From CAIJXO01 sp964485905 (lineage in GTDB: Bacteria; Patescibacteriota; Minisyncoccia; Phycocordibacterales; GWA1-40-21): 19,424 nucleotides of DNA. The stretch is taken from NCBI GenBank assembly GCA_964485905.1, contig CAZAJY010000012.1, forward strand, positions 1 to 19,424. Direction: 5' to 3'. Below are positions 1 to 9,846 of the stretch, in pieces (within the stretch, counting starts at the first letter, position 1; every line of letters begins with the position of its first letter). The position numbers were made by a program, and so were the translations under genes. The notes under the pieces were generated by a model. That model was not told where the DNA came from, searched no databases, and saw nothing but the letters and a program-made list of their open reading frames with translations.

Positions 1-55
1 CGGACCAAGATTACCGCTTTCAGAGAGCGATTGCCTACCATTAGCAGACCCGGCA
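1..55 (-). tRNA. tRNA-Gln(CUG), 3' part cut by window edge
   Basis: On the minus strand, position 55 downward folds as the 5' part of a tRNA. It has a 7-base acceptor strand TGCCGGG, a D-stem TGC/GCA, an anticodon stem TCGCT/AGCGG and a loop CTCTGAA with anticodon CUG. The T at position 1 and the 3-bp D-stem resemble the usual bacterial tRNA-Gln layout. The T-arm and 3' acceptor strand lie outside the window, so the fold cannot be completed. The gene begins only 3 bases after the stop codon of the LAGLIDADG gene. Confidence 0.7.
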
Positions 56-58
56 TTA

Positions 59-757
59 TTAATATTTCCTGAAGGATATGAGTTTTATAAAATCATAAAC
101 CTCTTTTTTTCTTGAAATTTGAACCTTTTGACCACTCAAATTTGGATGAAAACCAAGTTGTTTAACTAACCTATAAACTATCTTTTCTAATGAAATATTA
201 GAATTAGAAAAAAACATTTTATAGGTACAAGTTGGCTTATGTATGCTGAAATTACCTTCAGCTTCATACAAACCACGTAAATACCTTATCACAAAACCTC
301 GGTTTTTCAAAATCCACCTCGGTACAGAAAAATGTTTCTTTGTTTTAGCTCCCTTAGGAATTTTTAATCTCTTACTAATGTATTTCTCATAAATTCCTAT
401 ACGCGTACATTTGCTCGTTGTTAAATGACTAATAACTGGTTTCTTATCAAATATCTTCTCTATTAGACCCGCATATCTATTGATAAAACTCTTATTTTTA
501 GTATTAGAAAAAATAAGCAAACGATCTGTTCTTGGAAAGATACCAATATGTCCATCACCAAGTATGACACCAATGAGTTCCGCCAAATCACCATCTTTTT
601 TGAGATCTTTATAAATAGACTTGATCTTTCCAGATTTTATCATCCTCTCTCTCCATTTGGAAAAGTTATTGATTTTTCGCCTTTTCATGGTTAAAGAAAT
701 CTGCTTGATAGATTTATTAGTTTCTTTAGTTAACCCTTTATTCCATGAAGTCCTCAT
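59..757 (-). CDS. LAGLIDADG homing endonuclease-like protein, free-standing
   Basis: This 232-residue protein has two LAGLIDADG-type helices. The first is LAELIGVILGDG at residues 58-69 and the second is YLRGLYEAEG at about 159-168. They would place one acidic catalytic residue each (D68 and E166), as in single-chain two-repeat enzymes of this family, which cut long DNA targets. The N-terminus (WNKGLTKETNKSI, residues 5-17) resembles the NUMOD3 DNA-binding motif often joined to homing nucleases. It is not inside a recognisable intron: ftsX lies upstream and tRNA-Gln starts 3 bases after the stop. A likely -10 box (TATACT) lies 6 bases before the ATG, so the mRNA would be leaderless. A repurposed or regulatory role cannot be excluded. 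Confidence 0.88.
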   Translation of the reverse strand: MRTSWNKGLTKETNKSIKQISLTMKRRKINNFSKWRERMIKSGKIKSIYKDLKKDGDLAELIGVILGDGHIGIFPRTDRLLIFSNTKNKSFINRYAGLIEKIFDKKPVISHLTTSKCTRIGIYEKYISKRLKIPKGAKTKKHFSVPRWILKNRGFVIRYLRGLYEAEGNFSIHKPTCTYKMFFSNSNISLEKIVYRLVKQLGFHPNLSGQKVQISRKKEVYDFIKLISFRKY

Positions 758-763
758 TTATCT

Positions 764-769
764 AGTATA
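764..769 (-). promoter_or_regulatory. -10 box of the LAGLIDADG gene
   Basis: TATACT is preceded by TGT (extended -10) and ends 6 bases before the ATG. Transcription would start at or next to the A of the ATG. A weak -35 candidate (TAGTAT) lies 17 bases upstream. Confidence 0.5.
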
Positions 770-801
770 ACATACCAGATATATTAATACTACCACTAGA
801 C

Positions 802-1728
802 TTAAATCTTCAAATATTTATGAACGGCGAGATAGCTGGAGATGGCGCCGAGAGCAATACCGGAGCCAAAAATGATTAGGAAGATTTGACCAAAGTTTTT
901 TAAATAGAAATCAAATAGATCTAAACCAATAAAGAAATTTTTAGATAAATTACCTAACCAAAAAGTCAAAACTAGGAAAACCAACAAAACTAAAATAGCA
1001 GATACAATACCATAAAGAATACCGGAAACGACAAAAGGCCCTTTAACATAACGACCTGATGCCCCCACTAGACGCATTAATGAAATTTCATCTTTAGAAA
1101 TAAAAATAGCTAATCGAATTGTGTTAAAAGTAATAATAATAGAAATAATCAAGAAGAAAATTACCACCCAAAAGCCAAATATATTAGCAGCATCAGTTAT
1201 TTTTGTTAATTTATCAATCACCACCTTATTTTGATAATAATTAACTTTTTCAATAATCGGGTTATTACCACCAACAGATGGATCTTCATCACCTAAGAAT
1301 TTAGCGATTCCCTCATATTGTGATGGTTCTTTAGCTTTGATACTTAAAGAGGCTGTTAACGGATTCTCTCCTAATTCATCCAAAGCTTCCAGGGTTAGAG
1401 AATCATCTTGATGCCTAGATTTAAAATTAGTTAAGGCTTCTTCTTTGGAAATATATGTAACTGATGCAACCTCACCAATACTCTCAATTGATTTTTTCAA
1501 ACTGAAAATTTCGGCTTCATTTGCGCTAGTTGTAAAATAAACATTGATATCTACCTTATTCTTGATTTCTTGTAAAGAAAATCTCAAAATCGCACTCATA
1601 AAAATAAGAGATGCGATAATAAAGAGAGCAATTGACATCATTACCAATGAAGAAAGCGAAACAAAACCATTACGCCAAAAATTAGTGACACCGGCAATAA
1701 AAACTCTTTTTATTTTTATTAATAGCAT
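802..1728 (-). CDS. ftsX: Cell division protein FtsX
   Basis: This 308-residue membrane subunit belongs to the FtsEX complex. With ATPase FtsE it couples ATP hydrolysis to activation of peptidoglycan hydrolases at the division site. It has the expected layout: a short cytoplasmic N-terminus, one membrane helix at about 20-45, an extracellular domain of about 130 residues, then three C-terminal membrane helices (about 183-205, 230-260 and 275-300). The segment ISKDEISLMRLVGAS, between the second and third helices, is the typical FtsX cytoplasmic loop. It starts 11 bases after ftsE and is probably co-transcribed. No peptidoglycan hydrolase gene follows; a homing-type nuclease and a tRNA come next. 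Confidence 0.93.
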   Translation of the reverse strand: MLLIKIKRVFIAGVTNFWRNGFVSLSSLVMMSIALFIIASLIFMSAILRFSLQEIKNKVDINVYFTTSANEAEIFSLKKSIESIGEVASVTYISKEEALTNFKSRHQDDSLTLEALDELGENPLTASLSIKAKEPSQYEGIAKFLGDEDPSVGGNNPIIEKVNYYQNKVVIDKLTKITDAANIFGFWVVIFFLIISIIITFNTIRLAIFISKDEISLMRLVGASGRYVKGPFVVSGILYGIVSAILVLLVFLVLTFWLGNLSKNFFIGLDLFDFYLKNFGQIFLIIFGSGIALGAISSYLAVHKYLKI

Positions 1729-1739
1729 AAGTATTTTAA

Positions 1740-2420
1740 TTATAACACGTAACTACCCTTTTTATCATCTCGCACAATTTTGCCATTTTGAATGCTAATA
1801 ACACGCTTACCTAGAGAATCTATAACACCCCGATTATGTGTCGTCAGTATAACTGTCGTACCAAGATCATTTATCTTTTTTAAAATCTGAATAATCTCAT
1901 GGGTATTAGCTGGATCTAAATTTCCTGTTGGCTCATCAGCAATAATCACATCTGGTTGATTCACTATTGCACGTGCGATAGCTACCCTCTGTTTTTCTCC
2001 GCCAGACAATTCACTTGGAAAACTATATATTTTTTTACTAATATCCACTAATTCTAAAACATGGGGCACATCGGCTTCAATTTCTTCTTCACTTCGGCCT
2101 GCTGCCTCCATAGCAAAAGCAATATTTTCGTAAACAGTCTTATTTGGCAATAAACGAAAATCCTGAAAAATTGTGCCAATTTTTCGACGTAATTCAGTCA
2201 TCTCCTTACCTTTTAACCTATGGACTTCGGCTGATTCATAAAAAACCTTACCTTGAGTCGGTTTTTCTTCGGCTAAAATCATCTTTACTAAAGTCGTTTT
2301 GCCAGCACCAGAATGCCCAACAATAGAAACAAACTCTTTGGGTTCGATTGTTAAAGTTATATCCGATAAGGCCACGCAATCATCTGAGTAAATTTTGGTT
2401 ACTTTATCAAAATAAATCAT
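1740..2420 (-). CDS. ftsE: Cell division ATP-binding protein FtsE
   Basis: This 226-residue ABC ATPase is of the normal length for FtsE. It shows Walker A GHSGAGKT (35-42), Q-loop Q86, signature LSGGE (138-142), Walker B VIIADE (158-163), the D-loop GNLD and switch histidine H195. It would drive FtsX in the inner membrane. It is the first gene of an ftsE-ftsX pair, 28 bases after the giant surface-protein gene. An extended -10 box ends 9 bases before the ATG, giving the pair its own near-leaderless promoter. FtsE is distinguished from general lipoprotein exporters mainly by the adjacent ftsX. Confidence 0.95.
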   Translation of the reverse strand: MIYFDKVTKIYSDDCVALSDITLTIEPKEFVSIVGHSGAGKTTLVKMILAEEKPTQGKVFYESAEVHRLKGKEMTELRRKIGTIFQDFRLLPNKTVYENIAFAMEAAGRSEEEIEADVPHVLELVDISKKIYSFPSELSGGEKQRVAIARAIVNQPDVIIADEPTGNLDPANTHEIIQILKKINDLGTTVILTTHNRGVIDSLGKRVISIQNGKIVRDDKKGSYVL

Positions 2421-2429
2421 TACTTTTTA

Positions 2430-2438
2430 AGTATATCA
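2430..2438 (-). promoter_or_regulatory. Extended -10 promoter of ftsEX
   Basis: TGATATACT on the minus strand is a TGn extension plus a TATACT -10 box. It ends 9 bases before the ftsE ATG, inside the 28-base gap after the giant gene. No Shine-Dalgarno site is seen, which fits a leaderless mRNA. Confidence 0.55.
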
Positions 2439-2448
2439 CAGATAAAGA

Positions 2449-5400
2449 CTAAATAACAAAATTATTGTTAATAATTCCACCCTTCACCTCAAACACCCCT
2501 GAAGTAAATATCTCAGTATAACTCTCATCATCATTCTTCTTTTCGATCTTAGCATAGTATTTCCCTTTGTTAACTAGGCAATAATAATGACCGATTCGAT
2601 CAGCGACTTTGTTAGTAATCTCTACATTTAATTCAGCATCAAAGATACGGATAATGGCATAGGAGAGAGGGTTACCATTCTTCTCTGTTAGACTACCATG
2701 AGCTTTTTGTTTTAAACCGAACTTTCTGAGTAAGACGAGTAGGATATAGAGACCAAAGATAATGTAATTGTAAGGGGCATTGACCAAGAAGAGAGAGATG
2801 AGGGAAATAACAAAACCAATTCGAAAGATCCAATCAGTAATTCTTCTCATGATTTTCTCTCTTTGAGAATAGAATTTCATTAATTTCTTCTTGCCTTTAG
2901 TAAATTCATTCCAGTCAAATTTAATTGGGTCTAGAGGAATGTTTTTGCTAATGACAGCTCCAGTAACTGGCACATTAATTTCTCCACCGAAATAGAGATT
3001 AGTGTAAAGAATGTCTTCTGTCTTACCAGCTAGTTTTTGTGATGGGAAAGTATAATTAGTCCTGTTGGCAGTAATAATATATTGTCCAGGAGCAACAAGA
3101 AAACCATATCGTCCATCCAAGTCAGTAATGGAGGTTGTTTCTTGACCAGTTTCAATATTTTTCAAAATAACATAAGCTGGATCAATTGGTTGTTTAGTCA
3201 CACTGTCATAGACTGTCCCCCAAGGACGATTTCTTTTCTTTAGACCTAAAGCACTTAAGAGTAGACCCCAGAGTTTAAATGGTAAGAAGAGCAAATCAGC
3301 AACAGCTGTTCCACTCATGGCAAAGGCACCAGTCGCGGCAACGCCACCACCAACTACACCAGCAGTTGTAATCGTTTTAGCGACAATATTACCAGTTGGA
3401 CTTTTTAATGCTCCTTGTGCCCCCAAGAATATCTTTTCAGTGGTAGTACCAAGAACAGCAACGTTGTCGGTAAGGATAGAGCTAATATCTAAGACTGCTA
3501 CAATATTATTAACAATTTTTTCTGAAGTAGAATGACTAGAATTATTATCAAATCTAATTTTGATAACTGGTTCTTCAGCTAATTCTGGTAATAGCGATAG
3601 GACAATTTCACTAACACAAGTTTGTTCATTGACAGATTCAACACCACCAATACATCCTTCTGGAATACTAGTAAGTGTAGTGCGAGTTTTTTGATTATTC
3701 AAACAAGTACCCCAAGCAGAATATGTATAGCTGGTACAAGTTGGAATGATTGGAATAGTAGTAGTAGCTGTGGTAGTAGCGGTAGTTGTGGCTGTTGTTG
3801 TAGCAACTGGCATAATACAAGACTGTGAAGTTGTAGCAGCAGCTCCATCAAGACAACCTGTAGGAATACTGGTAAGTGTGGTGCGAGTTTGTAAACTATT
3901 GATACAAGCACCCCAATCAGAGTAGGTGTAGCTGGTACAAGGGGTAGTTGTAGCAATCGGTATAACGGGAGTACAAGCTTGCTGTTCAACTTTCGGATCT
4001 TCACCAATACAGACTTGATTGGTAGCAGTTAAAGTTCGATATTGTAAACTACTGGTGGCACTACAAGTTCCCCAGGCGGGATTATTGTAAGTACAAGCGG
4101 GAGTTGAGACTCTACCACCGATTGAAGTATAGTTCGCTGTCACACTTTTGTTTGCATTGATTGTAATGGTCGTGGTGGCAATGGTTGTACTAGCTACATC
4201 TCCAGTCCAAGAGGTAAAGGCATATCCACTATTAGCTGTAGCTACTAGGGTTACGATATTGCCATAGGAATATGTGGATTGACTTGGAGTTTTAGTCACC
4301 GTTCCATTAGCACTAGTGATCGTTAAGTTATAGGCAGTAAAATCAGTAGTGACTGAACTACCATCAGTTACTATTACTACTTGTGTACCTGGATTACCAG
4401 CTAAATCTGAAAAGTTAAGAGTGAAGCCTAAATTACCAACTGTTTCAGTGCCATCAAGTGTTCTGAGAGCATACCAAGTTTGAGCATCAGCTCCTTGATA
4501 TACGGGAGCACTTTTTCCACCGATGGTGGCCGTTGGAGGGTATACCAAATCTTCATCAGATTCAAATTCTAGAGTGATGATATTACCGATAATAGCTCGG
4601 GTGGTGCTGGCATTGTCTGAGTAGAGGGAGACGAAATCAAGAGATGGTGGATCAGTATCTAAAATCAACCAGGTGTATCCTTCTTCTATACCTTGCCAAG
4701 TCAAATATGGATAACCATTATTAAGATCAGTTGCACTTCCTACTATATCCCAATTATTTGGTGATCCAGGAGTAAAGGTAGAAAGTAATTTCATCTCTGC
4801 AGTAGTTTTACCTTTTGCATTATCACATCCGGTACCCTCAGCACTACCACACATAACAGTTTGTCCAGAAGTTGTTTTATTCCAAAAAGAATTTGTTGTT
4901 GTTCCAGTGCTTTGTTGCATTCCAATAAAACCACCGACATTGCTAGAGCCAGAAACACTTCCTATTGAATAAGAGTTAATAATATTAAAAGCTGCATTGT
5001 TGCCGACTAAACCACCAACATTACTAGTGGCCGATACATTACCAATTGCGTATGAATTAGAAATAATACCACTACCACTTCCAACAAGTCCTCCTGTCTG
5101 ATCATATCCATATATATTTCCTGTTGCATATGAATCAATAATACTAGATCCATTACCACCCTGGTAACCAACTAATCCACCAGTATAAAAATTACTATGT
5201 ACTTCTACCGAAGAATAAGAATCAATTGTATCACCAGTATTTGGACCATAACCACCTTGAATACCGACCAAACCTCCAGTTGAATACAAATCTGACGAGA
5301 TGTAACCAGTAGAATAACAGTTGATAATAGTACCGTAATTCCTTCCAGCCAACCCACCAACATTCATTACTCCGTAAATCTCTACATTAGTTAATCCAAG

Positions 5401-8400
5401 ATTTGATACTGTTGCCCCCGTCATAATAGATCCAAATAGACCAGCACTATCACCTGACACGTTAACATATAAGTCATCAATCACATGATTTTGTCCATCA
5501 AATGAACCGGTGAAAGGATTTGTCGGCCCATCATCGGTACCACCATCCCCAATCGGCGCCCAATTATCACCAATGCCAGTATAATCTCCATCCTCAGCAT
5601 TAAGATCATTATTCAAAATATAATAAGCAGATAAATCATGCCTAACATAATTTAACTGCGTCCAAGTTTCAATTTGATATGGGTCACCTTCGGTTCCTGC
5701 ACCACCAGCAAATAAAGGATCATCAGAAAATTGTGTCGCTGGCCACGCCGCAATTGTTCCGCCCCAATCGGAAGTGGCAAAAGCACGAGTCACCGGATAC
5801 GTCCCGCCATTGATTGTGCCGTCTGTGTTGTCAATCAAAGGCGCGTTGCCAGTCAAAGTTCCCGTAAATCCGTTGAGGTCGCCACCATTGTAAATGCCCG
5901 TTCCCGTGCTGGTGTTGGTTATAGTTCCACTGATATTGGTGATAGTGCTGGCGTTAAAAATACCCTTACCTGAGTTATTTTCCGTAATAACTCCACTAAT
6001 ATCAATAATCGTTCCGAAATTCCAAACACCTGCCACATCATCTGCATTATCTATTACAGTTCCACTTATATCGTTGATTGTTCCCATATTCGTAATACTA
6101 TCAGCGGCTGGTCCAGTAGTAGTGAGGTCGCCAATAAAATCTCCAAGAATACCACTGCTATCAATGTAAATACCAACTCCTAATATGGTACAGGAAATCG
6201 TCCCGTCAATCGTCTTCCCCATCAGGTTGGAGTTGACATAAAGTTTGGCATCGGTAACAGTTCCACCGTTAAAGTCATCGGTGATTGTCAGTTGCCCACC
6301 ACCAGCCAAGTCCACCACGCCAGCCAGCACAAGCGGTCCACCAGCTTGAACCATAGCCAGTCCGTTGAGGTCAATTATATCTGATTCAGTTGGTACCCGA
6401 TTCAAATCCCAATTTCCAGCGACATTTGTAGCTCCAGCAGTGGTAGCACGGAGAGTGTAGTCATCTGAAAAGCGTGTCGCTGGATACGCTGCAATCGTCC
6501 CACCTGGAGTAGCGCGCGTCACCGGATACGTCCCACCATTGATTGTGCCGTTTGTATTGTCAATCAGAGTTCCAGTGCCAGTTAAAGTCCCAGTGAATCC
6601 GTTTAGGTAGGCATTAGCACCACTGTTACCTATACCAATTCCTGTGCTGGTGTTGCTTATGTCTCCGCTGATATTGGTGATGGTTTCAGCGTTGTAGATA
6701 CCATAATCAGAGCCTGTGTTGATCACAGTTCCACTGATGTTGTCAATGGTTTCAGCGTTGTAGATACCATAACTACCATTTCCAGAAACATTGTTAATTA
6801 CATTTCCACTGATATCGGCAATAACACCAAAATTGTCAATGCCAACCCAACCACTGTTGTTGGTTACTATCCCGCTTATGTTGCCTATGTAAGTGCCACC
6901 ATTAATAGATAGACCAGAACCGCTACTATTGACGGTCACTGTCCCACTTATGTCACCAAAGTTAGTATAACCAGGATTCTCGCCCCATTCAGATCGTATG
7001 ATATAACTGACACTATCCTCACTTATCAAATCTCCACTAATGTCGGTGATGGTGCCCCCATTGTTGTTAATACCGCCATATGCATCACCACTAACAGTTA
7101 AATCTCCTGCAAAATCTCCTAAGCTTCCACCTATCTCAACCGAGAGAGCGTACCCTTCGACACTCCAAGTAAAAGTCCCGTCTATCGTGCAAGCCGAACA
7201 GTTGGAGTTGACATAGAGCTTGGCATCGATGACGGTGTTGGTGTGATGGTTTTTGTTGAAGTCATCGGTGATTGTCAGTTGCCCGCCGCCGGCAATGTCC
7301 ACAAGGCTATTAAGTATCCACTTGCCGCCTGTGGAAGTTGTCTGGCCGTTCAGATCCATATCCACGCCCGTACCCTCGATGGTGCCGATCGAGCCGCCGC
7401 CCTCCATCTTAATCCCCGTTCCGACGGTGTTGGTGAATACAGCAGTATTAGTGATTGAATTGATGGTACCGAAGTTTAAGTCAATACCAACACCCGTGCT
7501 TGTATTATTGACCTCTCCGCTGATACTGGTGACATTTGTGGCAAAAATGAAGAGACCATAACCAGAACTATTATTGTTTATAGTCCCGCTAATGTCAGTT
7601 ATAATACCTCCAACACCACTATTGACGGCAAAACCGCTACCGTTGTTAGTCACCGTACCACTAATATCTGTAATGGTGCCGGCGCCGTTAATGCCAGAAC
7701 CATTGCTAGTGTTAGTCACATCTCCCGCAAAATCACCAAGCTTTCCGCCATTATCAACATAAATAGCTCCAGAAGCTCCACTCCAAGTAAACGTTCCATC
7801 TATCGTACAAGCCGAACAGTCTGAGTTGACATAGAGCCGGGCATCGGTGACGGTGTTGGAGTGATTGTTTTTGTTGAAGTCATTGGTGATTGTCAATTGC
7901 CCACCGGTGGCCAAGTCCACCACGCCAGCCAGCACAAGCGGTCCACCAGCTTGAACCATAGCTAATCCGTTGAGGTCAATTACGTCGGTTGCGATTGGCA
8001 CACGATTGACTGTGCCACCGGGCATCTCTACCCAGTTTGTGGCGACATTGGTGTTACCTGCCACAACAGCTTTTAGTGTGACAGTTGGGTCAACGATATA
8101 ATCTACTTCAATGTTGCCCGCGAATAATAGGTCATAGACGGCGGAGTCAGTGTAATCTGGGAAAATTTTGTAAGTGTTTTCACCGTTGACGGTAAACTCG
8201 CCTATGCTGTCACTGCCATTTTCATTGAAAACGGTAATGGTGCCGGTACCTTTGGCATAAATGGTCATATCCTTGCCAGCCGTGAGGTTTTGTTCAAAAG
8301 TTGCTCTAATATAGTGGCCGGCGGGGATAGGGGCAAAGGTGCCATCTTGGTATCTGACGGTGTCATAAATATCATTAATAATTTCTTTGTTTTCATCTAA

Positions 8401-9825
8401 TTCAAAAGCTTTGGAGATAAAGATAATTTCAAAGATTTGTTCCGACAAGTGTGGTACCGTCCATTCCACATAATCCAGCTTGCCATTGTTGTCTGTATCA
8501 TAAGCGTGGAAAATAACATTTTGATCACCGTTGTTGGTCCACTTGATTTTAATTTTGTCTTCCTGACCGACTTTGAAGATTTCGGGGATGGTGGTGAAGG
8601 CTAAAACATCCGTAATAATTTCCTGTTCACCATCAGAAGAAACAGAAACAATTTTTCCTGTGTCAGTAACAGCTTCGGCGATGACCGGAGCAGGGGTTTC
8701 GTATTCGACTAAGACAATGTCGGTGGAAGAAGCAGTGGAAGTCGCGGCTTCTCCCTTCCCCTCAGACACAACCGCCCCGTCCAGCAGACTGTCCACCCCG
8801 CCTTGACTAAGGCCGGGATTTGATGGAAGGACTTCGTCTACATTATTCGAGGGGCTAGGGGCGGTTGAAGAATCAGAATTGTCTTCTTCTTGATCTTCAT
8901 TAGAACCACCTCCTCCACCACCTGATACCGGAGTATCTACCTCCTCTCCTATCTCGGTTGAAGTGGCGATAACTTCATCTGTAGTCGTGGCGAGTATTTC
9001 TTCAGTTGAACTTGCTTCTTCAGTTACTTCTTCGGTTGATGTAGCAAGAGTTTCATCAGTGGTGGTGGCTTCTTCAACTTCTTCGACTACTTCTTCTGTT
9101 TCTTCTCCCTCCCCCTCAGACACAACCGCCCCGTCCAGCAGACTGTCCACCCCGCCTTGACTAAGGCCGGGATTTGATGGAAGGACTTCGTCTACATTAT
9201 TCGAGGGGCTAGGGGCGGTTGTGTCTTCTTCTTCTATTACTTCCCCCTCAACAATCTCTTCCCCCGTCATTTCTTCCGCAATCGGAGCTAAATCTACCAA
9301 AACCGTTTCATCAACAGCCTGACTTTCTTCTTCCAGAGTCACTTCGCCAACTGTAGCAAATAAAGAATTTACTCTAGAAAAAGTTCTGGAGAGAAAAGCC
9401 CAGAAACCAGTCGCTCGATCTTTTTTAACTTTTTCAGCTAAAACCCTAGAGGCTTCTGATTGACTATTTTCTTGAGCCAGCTTAACTAATTCCGATCGAT
9501 CTATCTTCTTGTTTGATTCTGTAATTTTATGATCGGGTGTAGTAGTAGAGATTGTGATCTGATTAGCGCTCTTAGGAATAGCCAACAAATGTTCAGTAGC
9601 CCTCACACTACTTAAATTAACCGACTTGATCCAACGAATTGGCTGACCAGGAATACTCGGCGCTTGAACTACAGAAAAACTACTGATGACAGGCTTAGTA
9701 GAAAAATTATAAAATTTTATAAAATTGGCCGCTTTATAACCACACAGAAAAATAATAAAAAGCAGGATAATAAAACCCAAAAGGATTAAAGAATTTTTAA
9801 GATTTAATTTGGAGGATAAATACAT
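2449..9825 (-). CDS. Giant membrane-anchored surface protein (beta-helix, GLUG, InlB-like, TSP1-like, Cna-B-like domains)
   Basis: This 2458-residue protein is probably exported and adhesin-like. In order it has: an uncleaved N-terminal membrane anchor (12-30); an acidic Thr/Glu-rich stretch (about 165-360) with two near-identical TAPSPSNNVDEVLPSNPG repeats and a Gly6 linker; a long repetitive zone (about 590-1360) of NISGTVTNNSSG-type turns, which suggests a right-handed beta-helix; GLUG-like repeats (GGLVGYQGG, about 1410-1640); an InlB-B-like repeat (about 1830-1900, SGYAFTSWTG); three Cys-rich Y-x-W-x-x-C segments resembling thrombospondin type 1 (about 1905-2070); and a C-terminal region with membrane helices around two carboxypeptidase-regulatory/Cna-B-like domains (VYDSVTKQPIDPAYVIL and SLTEKNGNPLSYAIIRI). 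It has its own extended -10 promoter. Its place between prfB and ftsEX is unusual. Host attachment is a guess; the ligand is unknown. Confidence 0.9.
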   Translation of the reverse strand: MYLSSKLNLKNSLILLGFIILLFIIFLCGYKAANFIKFYNFSTKPVISSFSVVQAPSIPGQPIRWIKSVNLSSVRATEHLLAIPKSANQITISTTTPDHKITESNKKIDRSELVKLAQENSQSEASRVLAEKVKKDRATGFWAFLSRTFSRVNSLFATVGEVTLEEESQAVDETVLVDLAPIAEEMTGEEIVEGEVIEEEDTTAPSPSNNVDEVLPSNPGLSQGGVDSLLDGAVVSEGEGEETEEVVEEVEEATTTDETLATSTEEVTEEASSTEEILATTTDEVIATSTEIGEEVDTPVSGGGGGGSNEDQEEDNSDSSTAPSPSNNVDEVLPSNPGLSQGGVDSLLDGAVVSEGKGEAATSTASSTDIVLVEYETPAPVIAEAVTDTGKIVSVSSDGEQEIITDVLAFTTIPEIFKVGQEDKIKIKWTNNGDQNVIFHAYDTDNNGKLDYVEWTVPHLSEQIFEIIFISKAFELDENKEIINDIYDTVRYQDGTFAPIPAGHYIRATFEQNLTAGKDMTIYAKGTGTITVFNENGSDSIGEFTVNGENTYKIFPDYTDSAVYDLLFAGNIEVDYIVDPTVTLKAVVAGNTNVATNWVEMPGGTVNRVPIATDVIDLNGLAMVQAGGPLVLAGVVDLATGGQLTITNDFNKNNHSNTVTDARLYVNSDCSACTIDGTFTWSGASGAIYVDNGGKLGDFAGDVTNTSNGSGINGAGTITDISGTVTNNGSGFAVNSGVGGIITDISGTINNNSSGYGLFIFATNVTSISGEVNNTSTGVGIDLNFGTINSITNTAVFTNTVGTGIKMEGGGSIGTIEGTGVDMDLNGQTTSTGGKWILNSLVDIAGGGQLTITDDFNKNHHTNTVIDAKLYVNSNCSACTIDGTFTWSVEGYALSVEIGGSLGDFAGDLTVSGDAYGGINNNGGTITDISGDLISEDSVSYIIRSEWGENPGYTNFGDISGTVTVNSSGSGLSINGGTYIGNISGIVTNNSGWVGIDNFGVIADISGNVINNVSGNGSYGIYNAETIDNISGTVINTGSDYGIYNAETITNISGDISNTSTGIGIGNSGANAYLNGFTGTLTGTGTLIDNTNGTINGGTYPVTRATPGGTIAAYPATRFSDDYTLRATTAGATNVAGNWDLNRVPTESDIIDLNGLAMVQAGGPLVLAGVVDLAGGGQLTITDDFNGGTVTDAKLYVNSNLMGKTIDGTISCTILGVGIYIDSSGILGDFIGDLTTTGPAADSITNMGTINDISGTVIDNADDVAGVWNFGTIIDISGVITENNSGKGIFNASTITNISGTITNTSTGTGIYNGGDLNGFTGTLTGNAPLIDNTDGTINGGTYPVTRAFATSDWGGTIAAWPATQFSDDPLFAGGAGTEGDPYQIETWTQLNYVRHDLSAYYILNNDLNAEDGDYTGIGDNWAPIGDGGTDDGPTNPFTGSFDGQNHVIDDLYVNVSGDSAGLFGSIMTGATVSNLGLTNVEIYGVMNVGGLAGRNYGTIINCYSTGYISSDLYSTGGLVGIQGGYGPNTGDTIDSYSSVEVHSNFYTGGLVGYQGGNGSSIIDSYATGNIYGYDQTGGLVGSGSGIISNSYAIGNVSATSNVGGLVGNNAAFNIINSYSIGSVSGSSNVGGFIGMQQSTGTTTNSFWNKTTSGQTVMCGSAEGTGCDNAKGKTTAEMKLLSTFTPGSPNNWDIVGSATDLNNGYPYLTWQGIEEGYTWLILDTDPPSLDFVSLYSDNASTTRAIIGNIITLEFESDEDLVYPPTATIGGKSAPVYQGADAQTWYALRTLDGTETVGNLGFTLNFSDLAGNPGTQVVIVTDGSSVTTDFTAYNLTITSANGTVTKTPSQSTYSYGNIVTLVATANSGYAFTSWTGDVASTTIATTTITINANKSVTANYTSIGGRVSTPACTYNNPAWGTCSATSSLQYRTLTATNQVCIGEDPKVEQQACTPVIPIATTTPCTSYTYSDWGACINSLQTRTTLTSIPTGCLDGAAATTSQSCIMPVATTTATTTATTTATTTIPIIPTCTSYTYSAWGTCLNNQKTRTTLTSIPEGCIGGVESVNEQTCVSEIVLSLLPELAEEPVIKIRFDNNSSHSTSEKIVNNIVAVLDISSILTDNVAVLGTTTEKIFLGAQGALKSPTGNIVAKTITTAGVVGGGVAATGAFAMSGTAVADLLFLPFKLWGLLLSALGLKKRNRPWGTVYDSVTKQPIDPAYVILKNIETGQETTSITDLDGRYGFLVAPGQYIITANRTNYTFPSQKLAGKTEDILYTNLYFGGEINVPVTGAVISKNIPLDPIKFDWNEFTKGKKKLMKFYSQREKIMRRITDWIFRIGFVISLISLFLVNAPYNYIIFGLYILLVLLRKFGLKQKAHGSLTEKNGNPLSYAIIRIFDAELNVEITNKVADRIGHYYCLVNKGKYYAKIEKKNDDESYTEIFTSGVFEVKGGIINNNFVI
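8751..8867 (-). repeat. Intragenic direct repeat, copy 2 in reading order
   Basis: 117 bp that match 9105-9221 with one mismatch seen by eye. In the giant gene it encodes residues about 320-358. Such near identity in a linker region indicates a recent tandem or ectopic duplication or gene conversion. Confidence 0.9.
9105..9221 (-). repeat. Intragenic direct repeat, copy 1 in reading order
   Basis: Partner of 8751-8867. It encodes residues about 203-241 of the giant surface protein, inside the acidic Thr/Glu-rich stalk. Confidence 0.9.
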
Positions 9826-9846
9826 TGATGATATTAATACCCTTGT

